From contig CAWBNP010000002.1 of NCBI GenBank assembly GCA_963790245.1, positions 2,108,001-2,172,000 on the forward strand: a stretch of 64,000 nucleotides of DNA, read 5' to 3'. The first letter of the stretch is position 1. Each line of letters opens with the position of its first letter. Under the pieces are notes generated by a model that worked only from the letters and a program-made list of their open reading frames with translations, was not told where the DNA came from and ran no database searches. This document shows, in pieces, positions 24,780 to 34,574 of this stretch. Source of the DNA: JACCVG01 sp963790245. GTDB taxonomy: Bacteria; Actinomycetota; Thermoleophilia; Solirubrobacterales; Thermoleophilaceae. Made by a program: the position numbers and the translations under genes.

Positions 24780-25640
24780 TCAACCGGCGCGGCGAGCTTC
24801 CCGGCGCCGTCGCCGCTCCGCACGCGCATCCTCGGGCTGGATCGGCGCCGTCTGCTCGGTGGGCAGGCTGTCGGTCAGTGTGGTCGTCGGCTCGGGCGCC
24901 GTCAGCTCGGCGAGGTAGCGCCGCCAGTCGTCCGTGATCTCCGCGAGCGGCCGGGCGAACGCCCGCTCGATCGCGGCCTCGGGCCCGGCTGCTTCGAGGT
25001 TGCAGATCAGCGCGATGCAGGCGTCGGGCCCTTCGCCCTCGTCGAGCAGGTCGAAAATTGAGCCGCCGAGCAGCATCGCGTCGCGCGCCGAGGGCGGCAG
25101 GGACGGGGCGCGGCCCTCGCGCATCCGGCTGACGATCGCCGGCGCGAGGTGCGGGGTCTGGCCCGCCAGCCAGGTCGCGGCTCCCTCACAGAGCCACGCC
25201 CAGCGCAGATAGTTGCGGAAGCTGCGCGGGTTGAACGGCGGCGGCAGCTTCGGGTTGTTGGTCCCGATCACCAAGTGCGCGTACTCGTGCAGGGGCGCGA
25301 GCCGCAGCGTCTCGGCCGAGCCGGCGACCTTCGAGGCGCGCTCCTCGAGCACTTTGGGCGCAAGAACGTGGATCTCGCCGCTCGTGAACCAGCCCCCGAA
25401 GTAGCGACGGCTGGCCGGCGAGGCGGCGAGCCGCGCGAGCTCGAGCCAGGGGTGGGCGACGGCCAACATCGCTGGCGAGCCGTGGATCACGACCGCCACA
25501 TCTTCGGGCAGCCGGTCGAACCGGCCCGACAGATCGCTGCGGAACTGTTCGAGCTGATCGAGCACAAGCCTGACGTCGTCCGCGTCAGCGGCTTCGTGTC
25601 GAGCCTCGAACGACGCCGAATGAGTCTCGATCCAGGTCAC
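24780..25640 (-). CDS. Gluzincin-type metallopeptidase-like protein
   Basis: A 286-residue soluble protein with H118-E-Y-A-H122 and E152 in WLCEGAATWLAG, the HExxH ... E spacing (30 residues) of gluzincin peptidases. Upstream, EDVAVVIHGSPAMLAVAHPWLEL resembles the region found before the zinc site in peptidase MA-like proteins. The C-terminus is a basic tail of RRRRREARRAG. No signal peptide, so it is probably cytoplasmic. Convergent with the GT39-like gene. Natural substrate unknown. Confidence 0.68.
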   Translation of the reverse strand: MTWIETHSASFEARHEAADADDVRLVLDQLEQFRSDLSGRFDRLPEDVAVVIHGSPAMLAVAHPWLELARLAASPASRRYFGGWFTSGEIHVLAPKVLEERASKVAGSAETLRLAPLHEYAHLVIGTNNPKLPPPFNPRSFRNYLRWAWLCEGAATWLAGQTPHLAPAIVSRMREGRAPSLPPSARDAMLLGGSIFDLLDEGEGPDACIALICNLEAAGPEAAIERAFARPLAEITDDWRRYLAELTAPEPTTTLTDSLPTEQTAPIQPEDARAERRRRREARRAG

Positions 25641-25695
25641 GGCGGCGAGCGTAACGGCCAGGTCTAAGGGCGGTGCAAGGCCGGTTGCGAACGGG

Positions 25696-28476
25696 CTACT
25701 TGGTGATCTCGATCACCTGTTGGAAGGTGGGGCGGTTCTGCCAGGGGATGTTGGGCTGCGTGACCGCGCCGAGCGGGCGGAAGAAGATCGAGTCGAAGCA
25801 TTCTGGCGTCCCGCTCTGGCCGACGCCGGCGCACTGGTCATCCGCGTAGAGCTTGGCCGGGTTCGCCGCCTGCTTGATCGCGACATCGAGCGAGCGCTCG
25901 AGCGCACCGCGGCAACGGCGCAACTTTCCGCCGCCACAGTAGACGCGTGAATATTCGCCCCGGACCGGCCTTCCGAGCAGCGTCCGCAGGTCCTTGGACG
26001 CGTAGCCATACCAGCCGTCCTGGTAGGCCGAGCCGAGATGCGCGCCGTGGTTGTTGGGTGCGTTGTCGAGCCCGATCATCGACCGGAGCCGCTCGTACAG
26101 AGCGCCGCGCAGCTCGGGCTTGAACTGGGACTGCATCCAGCGCGGCCACCACGCGTCGAGCAGCGCGACCGCGGACCGGTGTTCGTAGACGCCGTCGCCG
26201 TTTTCATCCCGGCGGTGGGCGCCATCGCGGGTCCAGCGGCGTAGCTCCCGGACCGCGCGGCCACGCTTCCCTCGCTGGTCGCCGAGGACTCGCAGTGCGA
26301 GCGGCAGGACCTTGTCGGCGCGCAGGTCGACGGTCGCGGCGTCCTCCATCGCATCGGCAAGGTCGTGGAGCCCCATCTTGCGCCTGCCGGCGATGCCGCG
26401 CTGAATCCGGTCATCCAGCGGCTCGGAGCGGTAGTGCGAGGAGAAACCGAAGTTCGCGTCCGAAGCGCGGTAGCCGCGCGCCTGCTTGTTGTTCCAGCTC
26501 GTCAGGTAGCGCTGGTTGACGACCTGGGGATGCTCTCGGAACGGGGCCTGGCGCTGCCTGAACGGATCGGAGCGCTTCCTCAGATTGAGCGTCGGGTTCC
26601 AGTCGCGCCACTCCCAGCGCCGGTCAGCGTGGACCGGCAGGCTCGGATCGGCACCCTTGCCGCGCACGGGGTTGTCGCCCGAGTTGAAGTAGGCGATATC
26701 GCGATCATCGATGTAGAACCAGTTGAAGGTGTAGTCGATCTCACCGGCCGCCTTCTGGAAGTCGCGCGCGCGATTGATCGAAGCGGGCTCGTTGAACTGG
26801 CTGAAGCCGAGCGCCGAGTCGACCTCGTGGTTATAGGTCGTGCGCAGGCTCGTGTAGACGACCGGGCGGCCGTCGACTTCGGCCCGGGCCTGGACGATCC
26901 CCCAGCGGGTCCGCTCCGCCCGCAGCGTCTGGCTGCCCGACGGCGTCCCGTCGGCGGGCGTCGGCGACCACGAGTTGCGCCGCTCCAGAACCTCGATCGG
27001 CAGGCAGCGGCCGTGGAAGTCGTAGCCCATCGACTCGAGCGTCGGGCGGCCGCCACCGGGCTCGCAGAGCTTCGCGGCGTAGGTGTCGATGATGTCCTGG
27101 CCTGCCGAAGTGGCGCTCCACGAGTAGCCCTTGCCGCGCCCGAGCTGGACGTAGAGGTTGGTACCCGGGAAGGCGGCGCCACGCGCGGCGATCGCCGGGC
27201 CACCCGGACCCTTCGGGGCGACCATCGACTGCTCGACGAGGATCTGCGGATTGAAGTAGGCGACCTGGGGTCCGAAGACCGCGAGCGGGTGGCCCGAGCG
27301 CGACTCCTTGCGCGAGACCAGCAACGCGTTGGAATTGCCCGCCGGGAAGGCGAGCAGCCCCTCGAGCTCTGCGGCGATGTCGATGCCGGGGGCGAATGCC
27401 GAGCTGCCGGCTTTTGCTGAGCTGGCCGCGCCCGAGCTGCTCGCAACGATCTCGTGGCGCCGGACCGATCCCCGGTCGGGCAGGGCGCGGCTGCGAGGGT
27501 CGGTCCCCTTTGGGTCCTGGTAGGGGAAGCGGCCCTCGTCGCGGTGGACCGTCACCGGCGCCTCCGGATCCTCGGCCGAGCGGAAGTCCTCCCATACCGC
27601 GGTGCCACGCCGCTTGCCGAAGCGAGCGCGGGCGTCGTCGAGGACGAGCGCTGAGCCGAGCTCCGAGCCGCCGCCCTTGCCGAAAATGCCCGCGACCAGT
27701 GCGGCGGTCGCGATGATGTCTGTCGTCTTCCACGGGTCCGGCCCCTGGGGGCGCAGGATTGCGGCGTACTCACCAGGCATCTTGAGCGGGTTGAGCTTGG
27801 CCTCGGCGATGTAGGCGTTGATTCCCGCGACGTAGTTACGCGCATCGCGTTGCAGCTGGCGGCCGCGGGCTCCATAGACCTCGTCGGCGAGATCGAACTG
27901 GCGCTGCAGCTCGGATTCGGCGTACGGGGTCGCGAGCCATTGGGCCTGATCCATCGCCCGATTGCCCGGCGCCCCGCCCGCGAACGAGGAGAGCTGGGCG
28001 CGGCCCACGTGGCGCAGGACGTCGATGAAGAACAGCCGGTCCTCGGCGGCGATGTAGCCGGCACCGAACATCGCCCCGTCGCGCCCGTCGCCGGTGATGT
28101 GTGGAACGCCGAAGCGCCGGTCGCGCTGGATCACGACATCGGAGCGCGGCCGGTAGGTCCGCCCGACCTCGCCCGGTGGAATGCCGAAGCTCGCGTCTTT
28201 GAAGTAGCGCACGAGATCGCGCTTGTCGAGCCCGGGCGCGGCCCCGACGAGGTCGCTGTAGAGCGACATCTGATCGTCGCTGTGCGGCGGGCGGGCGCCG
28301 CCCGCGAGGAAGGCGCCCAGCTCGAGCGCGTTCACATGCCCGTTCTGCCCGGGGGGCAGCACGTTGCGGTATTCGCGGCCCGCGTTCTCATAGGGCGCGG
28401 GTGCGGGCGCGGCGAGGGCCGGCACGGCAGCGGTCAGCAGCGCCGCGACGAGAACGATCCCTCCATACCTCCTCAT
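25696..28476 (-). CDS. Secreted penicillin-acylase-family Ntn hydrolase (S45)
   Basis: A 926-residue secreted precursor (signal peptide ending LAAPAPA). The alpha-chain region has RDRRFGVPHITGDGRDGAMFGAGYIAAEDRLF, the S45 hallmark. The nucleophile is probably S382 in FPAGNSNALLVS, which becomes the beta-chain N-terminus after autocleavage; the preceding 45-residue stretch rich in Ser, Ala and Gly looks like the removable spacer. Family members hydrolyse amide bonds of penicillins, acyl-homoserine lactones or other N-acyl compounds. Larger than most members (about 750-850). Confidence 0.88.
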   Translation of the reverse strand: MRRYGGIVLVAALLTAAVPALAAPAPAPYENAGREYRNVLPPGQNGHVNALELGAFLAGGARPPHSDDQMSLYSDLVGAAPGLDKRDLVRYFKDASFGIPPGEVGRTYRPRSDVVIQRDRRFGVPHITGDGRDGAMFGAGYIAAEDRLFFIDVLRHVGRAQLSSFAGGAPGNRAMDQAQWLATPYAESELQRQFDLADEVYGARGRQLQRDARNYVAGINAYIAEAKLNPLKMPGEYAAILRPQGPDPWKTTDIIATAALVAGIFGKGGGSELGSALVLDDARARFGKRRGTAVWEDFRSAEDPEAPVTVHRDEGRFPYQDPKGTDPRSRALPDRGSVRRHEIVASSSGAASSAKAGSSAFAPGIDIAAELEGLLAFPAGNSNALLVSRKESRSGHPLAVFGPQVAYFNPQILVEQSMVAPKGPGGPAIAARGAAFPGTNLYVQLGRGKGYSWSATSAGQDIIDTYAAKLCEPGGGRPTLESMGYDFHGRCLPIEVLERRNSWSPTPADGTPSGSQTLRAERTRWGIVQARAEVDGRPVVYTSLRTTYNHEVDSALGFSQFNEPASINRARDFQKAAGEIDYTFNWFYIDDRDIAYFNSGDNPVRGKGADPSLPVHADRRWEWRDWNPTLNLRKRSDPFRQRQAPFREHPQVVNQRYLTSWNNKQARGYRASDANFGFSSHYRSEPLDDRIQRGIAGRRKMGLHDLADAMEDAATVDLRADKVLPLALRVLGDQRGKRGRAVRELRRWTRDGAHRRDENGDGVYEHRSAVALLDAWWPRWMQSQFKPELRGALYERLRSMIGLDNAPNNHGAHLGSAYQDGWYGYASKDLRTLLGRPVRGEYSRVYCGGGKLRRCRGALERSLDVAIKQAANPAKLYADDQCAGVGQSGTPECFDSIFFRPLGAVTQPNIPWQNRPTFQQVIEITK

Positions 28477-28500
28477 CGGAGAGAGACTACATCCGAGGCG

Positions 28501-29130
28501 TCAGGCGAGAACCGGTACGGCTTCGCTGGCGATCGCTTCGATCTGGGCCGATGCGCGCTCGAACTCATCGTCGGAGAGCACCGGCGTGCCCTCGAACGGG
28601 AGGTCGCGGTGCAGCTCGACCCAGGAGCGGCAGCCGTGGTACTCCTCGCGGACCTTGACCGTGACCGGTCGCGGGATCCGGTAGGTGCGCAGCAAGATCA
28701 CATGGAGCGGGTGGCGGCGCTTCCAGGCGAGCCGCTTCTCCGCGTAGTCGGGGGTCCAGACGTAGTAAGGCGAGAGCGCGTCGACGCAACGCGGATCGGT
28801 GATCAGGTAGCTGGCCGAGACCTCTGCCCAGGCGCGGATCCGGACGCGGTCGGGCTGAACGATTCCGCCGTCGCGCAGGAGCGCGCTCGCGGGCGGCTCG
28901 CCGTCGGCCCAGACGCCCTCCTCGAGCGCACGGCCGAGCTCCGGACGATGGGAATCGCGCACCAGATCGTTGCGCTGGTGGTCGAAGGTGGGGTAGAGGA
29001 AGAACCGATCGTGCTCGATCTCGAAGTGCTTGTTCTCCTCGCGAACGCCACCCTTGCGCAGGGTGAGCAGCTGCTCACCCTCGGCGAGGGCGCGCACGGT
29101 GATGGCCCATTCTTTGAATGCGATCGGCAT
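28501..29130 (-). CDS. DUF1802 family protein
   Basis: A 209-residue protein starting PIAFKEWAITVRALAEGEQLLTLRKGGVREE and continuing FEIEHDRFFLYPTFDHQRNDLV, a pattern I recognise as DUF1802, found widely in bacteria with no established role. No signal peptide or membrane segment. It lies upstream of the acylase gene on the same strand with 24 bp between them, so the two may be co-transcribed. Confidence 0.82.
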   Translation of the reverse strand: MPIAFKEWAITVRALAEGEQLLTLRKGGVREENKHFEIEHDRFFLYPTFDHQRNDLVRDSHRPELGRALEEGVWADGEPPASALLRDGGIVQPDRVRIRAWAEVSASYLITDPRCVDALSPYYVWTPDYAEKRLAWKRRHPLHVILLRTYRIPRPVTVKVREEYHGCRSWVELHRDLPFEGTPVLSDDEFERASAQIEAIASEAVPVLA

Positions 29131-29240
29131 GGATGATTAAGGGTGTCGGCGGCGGGAAGGAGGTCTGCTGCGGAAAGGGGAGGCGCCGGGTGTTACGGGT
29201 GGCGGCGCGAGTGCGCATTGTACGTGAAGGGCGCCAGATT

Positions 29241-30185
29241 TCAAGGGTTTTCTTCACCGGCGTCGAAGTCAGGCCCGTTTGGCCGCGGTGGAATCTCGGC
29301 CTCGGCGACCTCGACGACGGCGGCGAAATCGCGACCCTCGGGCCCGCCCTCGGCGGCCTTTGCGTACATCCGCTCGGCCTCCGAAGCCAGGCTGAAAGCG
29401 GCACGCGAGTCTCCGGCGGCGTCGAGGCAGTGACGGACGTCCTTGAGCATGTGCTCGAGCTTGAAGAGGGGCTCGAAGTCGTGCTCGAGCATCGGTGCGC
29501 TCTTCAGGTCGAGGATCGTCGATCCAGCCGATCCGGAGCCCATCACCTCAACCGCGGCCTCGAGATCGACCCCGAGCTCACGTCCGAGCGCGAGCGCTTG
29601 GGCCAGACCGGCTCCGTTGATCGCCGCAACGGTGTTGTTGAGCAGCTTCACGACCTGTCCCTTGCCGCGTGGGCCGACGTGGACGATCAGCCGGCCCATC
29701 GCCTCGAACAGCGGTCGTGCCCGCTCCAGCGCTCCAGCCTCGCCGCCGACGATGATCGTCAGGGTCCCGTCCTCCGCGCGCGGCTTGGAGCCCGTCACCG
29801 GGGCGTCGAGAAAATCGATTCCCGAACGCTCGAGCCGCTCACCGATCGCGACGGCCGCGTCGGGCGCGATCGTCGACATGTCGATGCAGAGGTGGCCTGG
29901 CTCCATGCCTTCGGCCGCGCCGTCGGGGCTGAACAGAACGGCTTCGACATCAGGCCCGTCGACGACCATCGTGATCGTCGCCTGCGCGGCGCGCACGGCT
30001 TCTAGGGCGCTCCCGGCGACGCGCACCCCCGAGCGCTCGGCCAGCTCGCGCGCCCGTCCGGGCGAGCGGTTCCAGACGTGGACCTCGAACCCGGCGCGGT
30101 CGAGGTTGGCCGCCATCCGCGAGCCCATGATCCCCAGCCCGAGGAAGGCGATGGCGTCGCCCGACGAAATCGGCTGGCGCGTCAT
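29241..30185 (-). CDS. NAD(P)-dependent 3-hydroxyisobutyrate/beta-hydroxyacid dehydrogenase-like
   Basis: A 314-residue protein with the Rossmann motif IAFLGLGIMGSRMAANL (residues 12-28), substrate motif DAPVTGSKPRAEDGTLTIIVGG and the catalytic lysine in GKGQVVKLLNN. The family oxidises beta-hydroxyacids such as 3-hydroxyisobutyrate or tartronate semialdehyde; GLYR1-like and imine reductases share the fold. Located 27 bp after hyuB, so probably in the same operon. Actual substrate unknown. Confidence 0.9.
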   Translation of the reverse strand: MTRQPISSGDAIAFLGLGIMGSRMAANLDRAGFEVHVWNRSPGRARELAERSGVRVAGSALEAVRAAQATITMVVDGPDVEAVLFSPDGAAEGMEPGHLCIDMSTIAPDAAVAIGERLERSGIDFLDAPVTGSKPRAEDGTLTIIVGGEAGALERARPLFEAMGRLIVHVGPRGKGQVVKLLNNTVAAINGAGLAQALALGRELGVDLEAAVEVMGSGSAGSTILDLKSAPMLEHDFEPLFKLEHMLKDVRHCLDAAGDSRAAFSLASEAERMYAKAAEGGPEGRDFAAVVEVAEAEIPPRPNGPDFDAGEENP

Positions 30186-30212
30186 ATCGCGCGTGGGCGG
30201 ACCCCGGTGGGG

Positions 30213-31709
30213 TCAATCGGGGCTGCCGAAGCCGCCGCCGCCAGGGGTTTCGATTCGGAGCCGGTCACCGGGGAGCAGGCTACCGCTGGACTTCGCCGGG
30301 ATCGGCTCGCCCTTGAGCGTGTCGGCGCCGGGCAGGCCGGGCGAGCCGCCGTCTGCGCCCGGCGGGCCGGCCCGCCGCCGCTCTGCGATCAACGAGTAGT
30401 GGAGTGGCGCGAGCGCTTCGAGTTCGCGCACGATCCCGTCTCCACCGCGCCACCTGCCGGCGCCGCCGGACCCACGCCGCAGCCCGTACTCGACGGCGCG
30501 CAGCGGGAACTCGAGTTCGAGCGCCTCGATCGGCGTGTTGAGCGTGTTGCTCATCGCGACGTGGACGGCGCTCGGGCCCTCGGCGCCGTTGCACGCACCC
30601 TGGCCGCCCGCCAGCGTCTCGTAGTAGGCGAACCGATCGTCGCCGAGGGTCAAGTTGTTCATCGTCCCCTGGCCGAGCGCGCAACCGAACGCGGCCAGCA
30701 CCAGGTCGGCCACCCGAGACGATGTCTCCACGTTGCCCGCGGCGACTGCTGCGGGTGCGTGGGCGTTGAGCAGCGTTCCCGCCGGGACGATTACCTCGAG
30801 CGGCCGCCAGAGCCCGGCGCAGGCGGGCACGTCGGGATCGGTCAGCACGCGCAGGGCGAAGTAGCAGGCCGAGAGGGTCACCGCGAGCGGGCAGTTGAGG
30901 TTGCCGGAGTGCTGGGCCGCCGAGCCGCTGAAGTCGAGCTCCAGAGCGTCCCCCGAGACCGTCGCGCGTAGCACCAGCTCGATCGCCTCACCATCCTGTC
31001 CCTCGAGTGTGTCCCGTGCCGTCCGTGACCCTTGCTCGAGTTCGGTGATACGGGCCCGGGTCCGCCGCTCCGCGTAGTCGAGCGTCTCGGCGAACGCATC
31101 GGCGAGCCGGCCGTGGGAATCGGCGGCGAGCGCCTCGAGGCGGCGCACGCCGATCGCGTTCGCGGCGAGTTGGGCGCGCAGGTCGGCGCGTCGCTGGTCG
31201 GGCCCGCGCATTCGTGAGGCCAGCTCTTCGATCAGCTCTGCGTCGATGGCCCCGCGATCGACGATCTTCGTCGGACCGATCACGACGCCCTCCTCGGCGA
31301 GTGTCCGTGATCCGGCCGGCATGCTGCCCGGTGTCGAACCGCCAACGTCGGCGTGGTGGGCACGGTTGGCCGCGAAACCGATCAGATCGCCGCCGTCAAA
31401 CGCCGGGGAGATCAGCGTGATATCCGGCAGGTGGGTGCCGCCCGCGAACGGATCGTTGAGGATCCACGCGTCGCCGGACCGCTGCGGCAGGCCGAGAATC
31501 GCGGCGACGGCCGCCGGCATCGCGCCCAGGTGGACCGGAATGTGCTCGGCCTGCATGACGAGCTCGCCGCGGGGGTCGAACAGCGCCGTCGAGGCGTCGC
31601 GGCGCTCCTTGATGTTGGCCGAGTGGGCAGATCGGATCAGGACGGCGCCCATCTCGTCGCAGATCGAGCGCAGCGCGCCGAGCATGACCTGGAGATCGAT
31701 CGCGTTCAT
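30213..31709 (-). CDS. Hydantoinase B / 5-oxoprolinase beta subunit-like
   Basis: A 498-residue HyuB family protein: HSANIKERRDASTALFDPRGELVMQAEHIPVHLGAMP, WILNDPFAGGTHLPDITLISP, and the late RRGSGGAGRWRGGDGIVREL are diagnostic. With HyuA it performs ATP-dependent opening of hydantoin, 5-oxoproline, acetophenone-type or related rings or carboxylation. ATG 31709 overlaps the hyuA stop as ATGA. The subfamily cannot be separated by eye. Confidence 0.92.
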   Translation of the reverse strand: MNAIDLQVMLGALRSICDEMGAVLIRSAHSANIKERRDASTALFDPRGELVMQAEHIPVHLGAMPAAVAAILGLPQRSGDAWILNDPFAGGTHLPDITLISPAFDGGDLIGFAANRAHHADVGGSTPGSMPAGSRTLAEEGVVIGPTKIVDRGAIDAELIEELASRMRGPDQRRADLRAQLAANAIGVRRLEALAADSHGRLADAFAETLDYAERRTRARITELEQGSRTARDTLEGQDGEAIELVLRATVSGDALELDFSGSAAQHSGNLNCPLAVTLSACYFALRVLTDPDVPACAGLWRPLEVIVPAGTLLNAHAPAAVAAGNVETSSRVADLVLAAFGCALGQGTMNNLTLGDDRFAYYETLAGGQGACNGAEGPSAVHVAMSNTLNTPIEALELEFPLRAVEYGLRRGSGGAGRWRGGDGIVRELEALAPLHYSLIAERRRAGPPGADGGSPGLPGADTLKGEPIPAKSSGSLLPGDRLRIETPGGGGFGSPD

Positions 31710-33688
31710 CGGCTCACCTCCAGGCTGATCGAGCCCGCCTCGCCGATCGCGCTCCAGCCAGGCGGGATCAGGACGGTCGTCTCGTGCAGCTCGCAGATCG
31801 CGGGCCCGCGGGCGCTCCTCGGAACCCCGGCGTAGATCGCTGCCTCGGCGGGCCCGGCCTCGAACTGAACCTGGCGCGAAGCGCTCTGGTGGACGAAAGA
31901 CGAGCGGTGAGCGGGCGGTTCGGAGGTCGATTCGAACGCGGCCACGCGGACGCTGACGAGCTCGACCGCGGCGCCTGGGTCGTCAAAGCCGAAGCGGTCG
32001 CGGTGGGCGCGCTCGAAACCGTCGGCGAGCGAGGCCGGATCGGGGCTCGGATCCCCGGGGACCGTCAGCTCGAAGGCCTGTCCGGCATAGCGCAGGTCAA
32101 AGCCGCAGCGGATCTCCGCGTCCGGCGACTCGAGCTCAGCGCGCCCGCGCGCGCCGAGCCGCTCGACGATCTCGGCGACCGCTTCGCGCGAGAGATCGGG
32201 ACCGCTGAGGACGGCGCTCTCGACGAGCTCGATCCGTCGCTCGGAGATACCGAGCCCGAGCGCTGAGAGCACCCCGGCGGCGGCCGGGATCAGGACCGTT
32301 GGGATCTCCAGGGCGTCGGCGACGGCGCAGGCATGCAGCGGGCCGGCTCCGCCGAAGGCGACGAGCACATGCGAGCGCGGATCGACGCCGCGCTCGACGG
32401 TCATCACCCGGACGGCCGCCGCAAGTTCGGTCTCGGCGACGCGCGCGATCCCGGCCGCCGTGTCGATGACCGGCAGGCCGATCTGCCCGGCGAGGCCCGC
32501 GACCGCTCGCTCCGCGGCATCCACGTCGAGCGGCGCCCCGCCCGCCAGACCGCTCGCGGGGGAGAGCCGGCCGAGCAGGAGGTTGGCGTCGGTGACCGTC
32601 GGCTCCGATCCGCCCTTCCCAAGGCACGCTGGGCCCGGTCGCGCCCCGGCCGACCGGGGGCCGACCCGCAGCGCGCCGCCCGAGTCGGTCCACGCGATCG
32701 AGCCGCCGCCGGCGCCGACGGTGTGGATGTCGAGCATCGGCAGCGCGAGCGACCGATCGCCGACCGACCGGCCGCCGCCGACGGCTACCCGTCCGCCCTC
32801 GGAGAGGGAGACGTCGCACGAGGTGCCACCCATGTCGAGGGCGATCGCGCCCCCCGAGGGGAGCGGTCCGGAGCGAGCCGCCGCCGACGAAGCGGCGACC
32901 GCGCCGCCCGCCGGGCCCGAGAGCACCGTCCATGCTGCGTGCCGGGCGGCCGTCGCCGCTCGCGCGACCCCGCCGCTCGAGAGCATGATCTCGGGCGTCG
33001 GCAAACCGGAGCTCGTCGCGCGCTCGATGAGCCGCGCGAGGTAGCCGTTGAGGATCGGCGACAGCGCCGCATCGACGATCGTCGTCGCGAACCGCTCGTA
33101 CTCACGAAAGACCGGCGCGGTCTCGCTCGAGGTCGCGACGTGAACGCCGGGCAGCAACTCGGCTGCGATCTCGGCGCAACGGAGCTCATGCGCGGGGTGG
33201 CGAAAGGACCAGAGCAGGCAGATCGCAATGCCGTCGAAGCGCTCCCGGGCGGCCAGCTCCGCGATCCGATCGCGCAGAGCCTGCTCCTCGAGCTCGCGGA
33301 TCACGCCGTCGGGACCGCAGCGCTCGGGGACGGGGAGACGGCGCTCGGCGGGGACGAGCGGCGGCGGGTTTCCGGCGCAGAGCCGGTAGAGCTCCGGGCG
33401 GGTCTGGCGGCCGAGCTCCTCGATGTCGGCGAACCCCTCGGTGGCGAGCAGCGCGGTCGGCGCGACCGCGCCCTCGAGCAGCGCATTGGTCGCGACTGTC
33501 ATGCCGTGGACGAATCGCCGGATGTCGGATGGCGCGGCGCTGGCGCGGTCGAGCACCTGCTCGACCGCCGCCATGACCCCGATCGACTGGTCCTCCGGGG
33601 TGCTCGGCAGCTTCGCGGTGATCAGCTCCACGCCACGGATCAGGACGGCATCGGTGAAGGTGCCGCCGACATCGACTCCGAGAACCAT
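31706..33688 (-). CDS. Hydantoinase A / 5-oxoprolinase alpha subunit-like
   Basis: A 660-residue HyuA family ATPase with an ASKHA fold. The phosphate loop VLGVDVGGTFTDAVL at the N-terminus, VHGMTVATNALLEG, and DMGGTSCDVSL in the middle are characteristic. ATG 33688 is preferred because earlier starts would run into the divergent thioesterase gene. First gene of a hyuA-hyuB-dehydrogenase operon; only 19 bp separate it from the divergent thioesterase gene. Confidence 0.92.
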   Translation of the reverse strand: MVLGVDVGGTFTDAVLIRGVELITAKLPSTPEDQSIGVMAAVEQVLDRASAAPSDIRRFVHGMTVATNALLEGAVAPTALLATEGFADIEELGRQTRPELYRLCAGNPPPLVPAERRLPVPERCGPDGVIRELEEQALRDRIAELAARERFDGIAICLLWSFRHPAHELRCAEIAAELLPGVHVATSSETAPVFREYERFATTIVDAALSPILNGYLARLIERATSSGLPTPEIMLSSGGVARAATAARHAAWTVLSGPAGGAVAASSAAARSGPLPSGGAIALDMGGTSCDVSLSEGGRVAVGGGRSVGDRSLALPMLDIHTVGAGGGSIAWTDSGGALRVGPRSAGARPGPACLGKGGSEPTVTDANLLLGRLSPASGLAGGAPLDVDAAERAVAGLAGQIGLPVIDTAAGIARVAETELAAAVRVMTVERGVDPRSHVLVAFGGAGPLHACAVADALEIPTVLIPAAAGVLSALGLGISERRIELVESAVLSGPDLSREAVAEIVERLGARGRAELESPDAEIRCGFDLRYAGQAFELTVPGDPSPDPASLADGFERAHRDRFGFDDPGAAVELVSVRVAAFESTSEPPAHRSSFVHQSASRQVQFEAGPAEAAIYAGVPRSARGPAICELHETTVLIPPGWSAIGEAGSISLEVSR

Positions 33689-33707
33689 CCGCGTATAGTC
33701 GCCGCCC

Positions 33708-34520
33708 GTGCCGAGCTTCGCTGAGGACACCGCGGTGACCCGCTCGTCGGACGGGAGCTGGAACGCCGCGATCACCGACCGCTGGTACGGGCCACGCGCC
33801 CCGCTCGGGGGCTATGTCGGATCCCTCCTGGTTCGCGCGATCGAAGCCGAGATCGATGATTCAGACCGCGCGCTGCGATCTGTCAACGTCCACTTCACCG
33901 CTTCCCCTGGCCGCGGCGATCTCGAGATCCGGGTGACGATCGAGCGGGTCGGGCGGTCGATGACGACGGCCACCGCGCGGGCCGAGCAGAACGGCAAGCT
34001 GATTGCGCTCGGGATCTCCGAATCGTCGGTGCCGCGCCCGGGAGTCGGCTGGACCGAGCCGGCGCCGCCCGAAGCGCGCGCGGCCGAGGACTCGATGCGG
34101 ATCACGGGTGATCTCCCCGGCGTGCCGGCATTCATGGAGACGCTCGACCTGCGCTGGGCGAAGGGGCCGCGGATGTTCTCCGGCGCCGCGGGCGAGATCG
34201 AGCTGCTCGGCTGGTTGCGTCCTCCGGGCCCGGGCCCCGTCGACGCCGCCGTGCTCGTCTGCCTGAGCGACGCGATGCCGCCGGTCGCCCTCGTACGAGC
34301 CACCGAGCCGATGGTTGCGCCGACGATCGACCTCGGCGTCCACCTGTTCGGGCCAATGCCCGTCCCCGACCTCGACCTCGACCAGCATCTGCTCGCCCGC
34401 TACCGCTCCCTGCGCGGCGAAGGCGGCCTCTGGACCGGCGACTGCGAGCTCTGGACCCGCGACGGCGTCCTCCTCGCCCAAGCCCGCCAACTCGCCCTGG
34501 CGATCCCGCTCAAGCGCTAG
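33708..34520 (+). CDS. TesB-like acyl-CoA thioesterase
   Basis: A 270-residue double-hotdog protein: RWYGPRAPLGGYVGSLLVRAIEAE early, SVNVHFTASPGRGDLEIRVTIERVGRS, and in the second half HLFGPMPVPDLDLDQHLLARYRS with LWTRDGVLLAQARQLAL at the end, the usual TesB finish. It would hydrolyse acyl-CoA thioesters in the cytoplasm. Starts at GTG 33708. Substrate length preference unknown. Confidence 0.87.
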   Translation: MPSFAEDTAVTRSSDGSWNAAITDRWYGPRAPLGGYVGSLLVRAIEAEIDDSDRALRSVNVHFTASPGRGDLEIRVTIERVGRSMTTATARAEQNGKLIALGISESSVPRPGVGWTEPAPPEARAAEDSMRITGDLPGVPAFMETLDLRWAKGPRMFSGAAGEIELLGWLRPPGPGPVDAAVLVCLSDAMPPVALVRATEPMVAPTIDLGVHLFGPMPVPDLDLDQHLLARYRSLRGEGGLWTGDCELWTRDGVLLAQARQLALAIPLKR

Positions 34521-34574
34521 CCCCAGGTCATCGGACCTGCGGCGAGATCCGGCGCTGGATGCGATACTCGCCGC

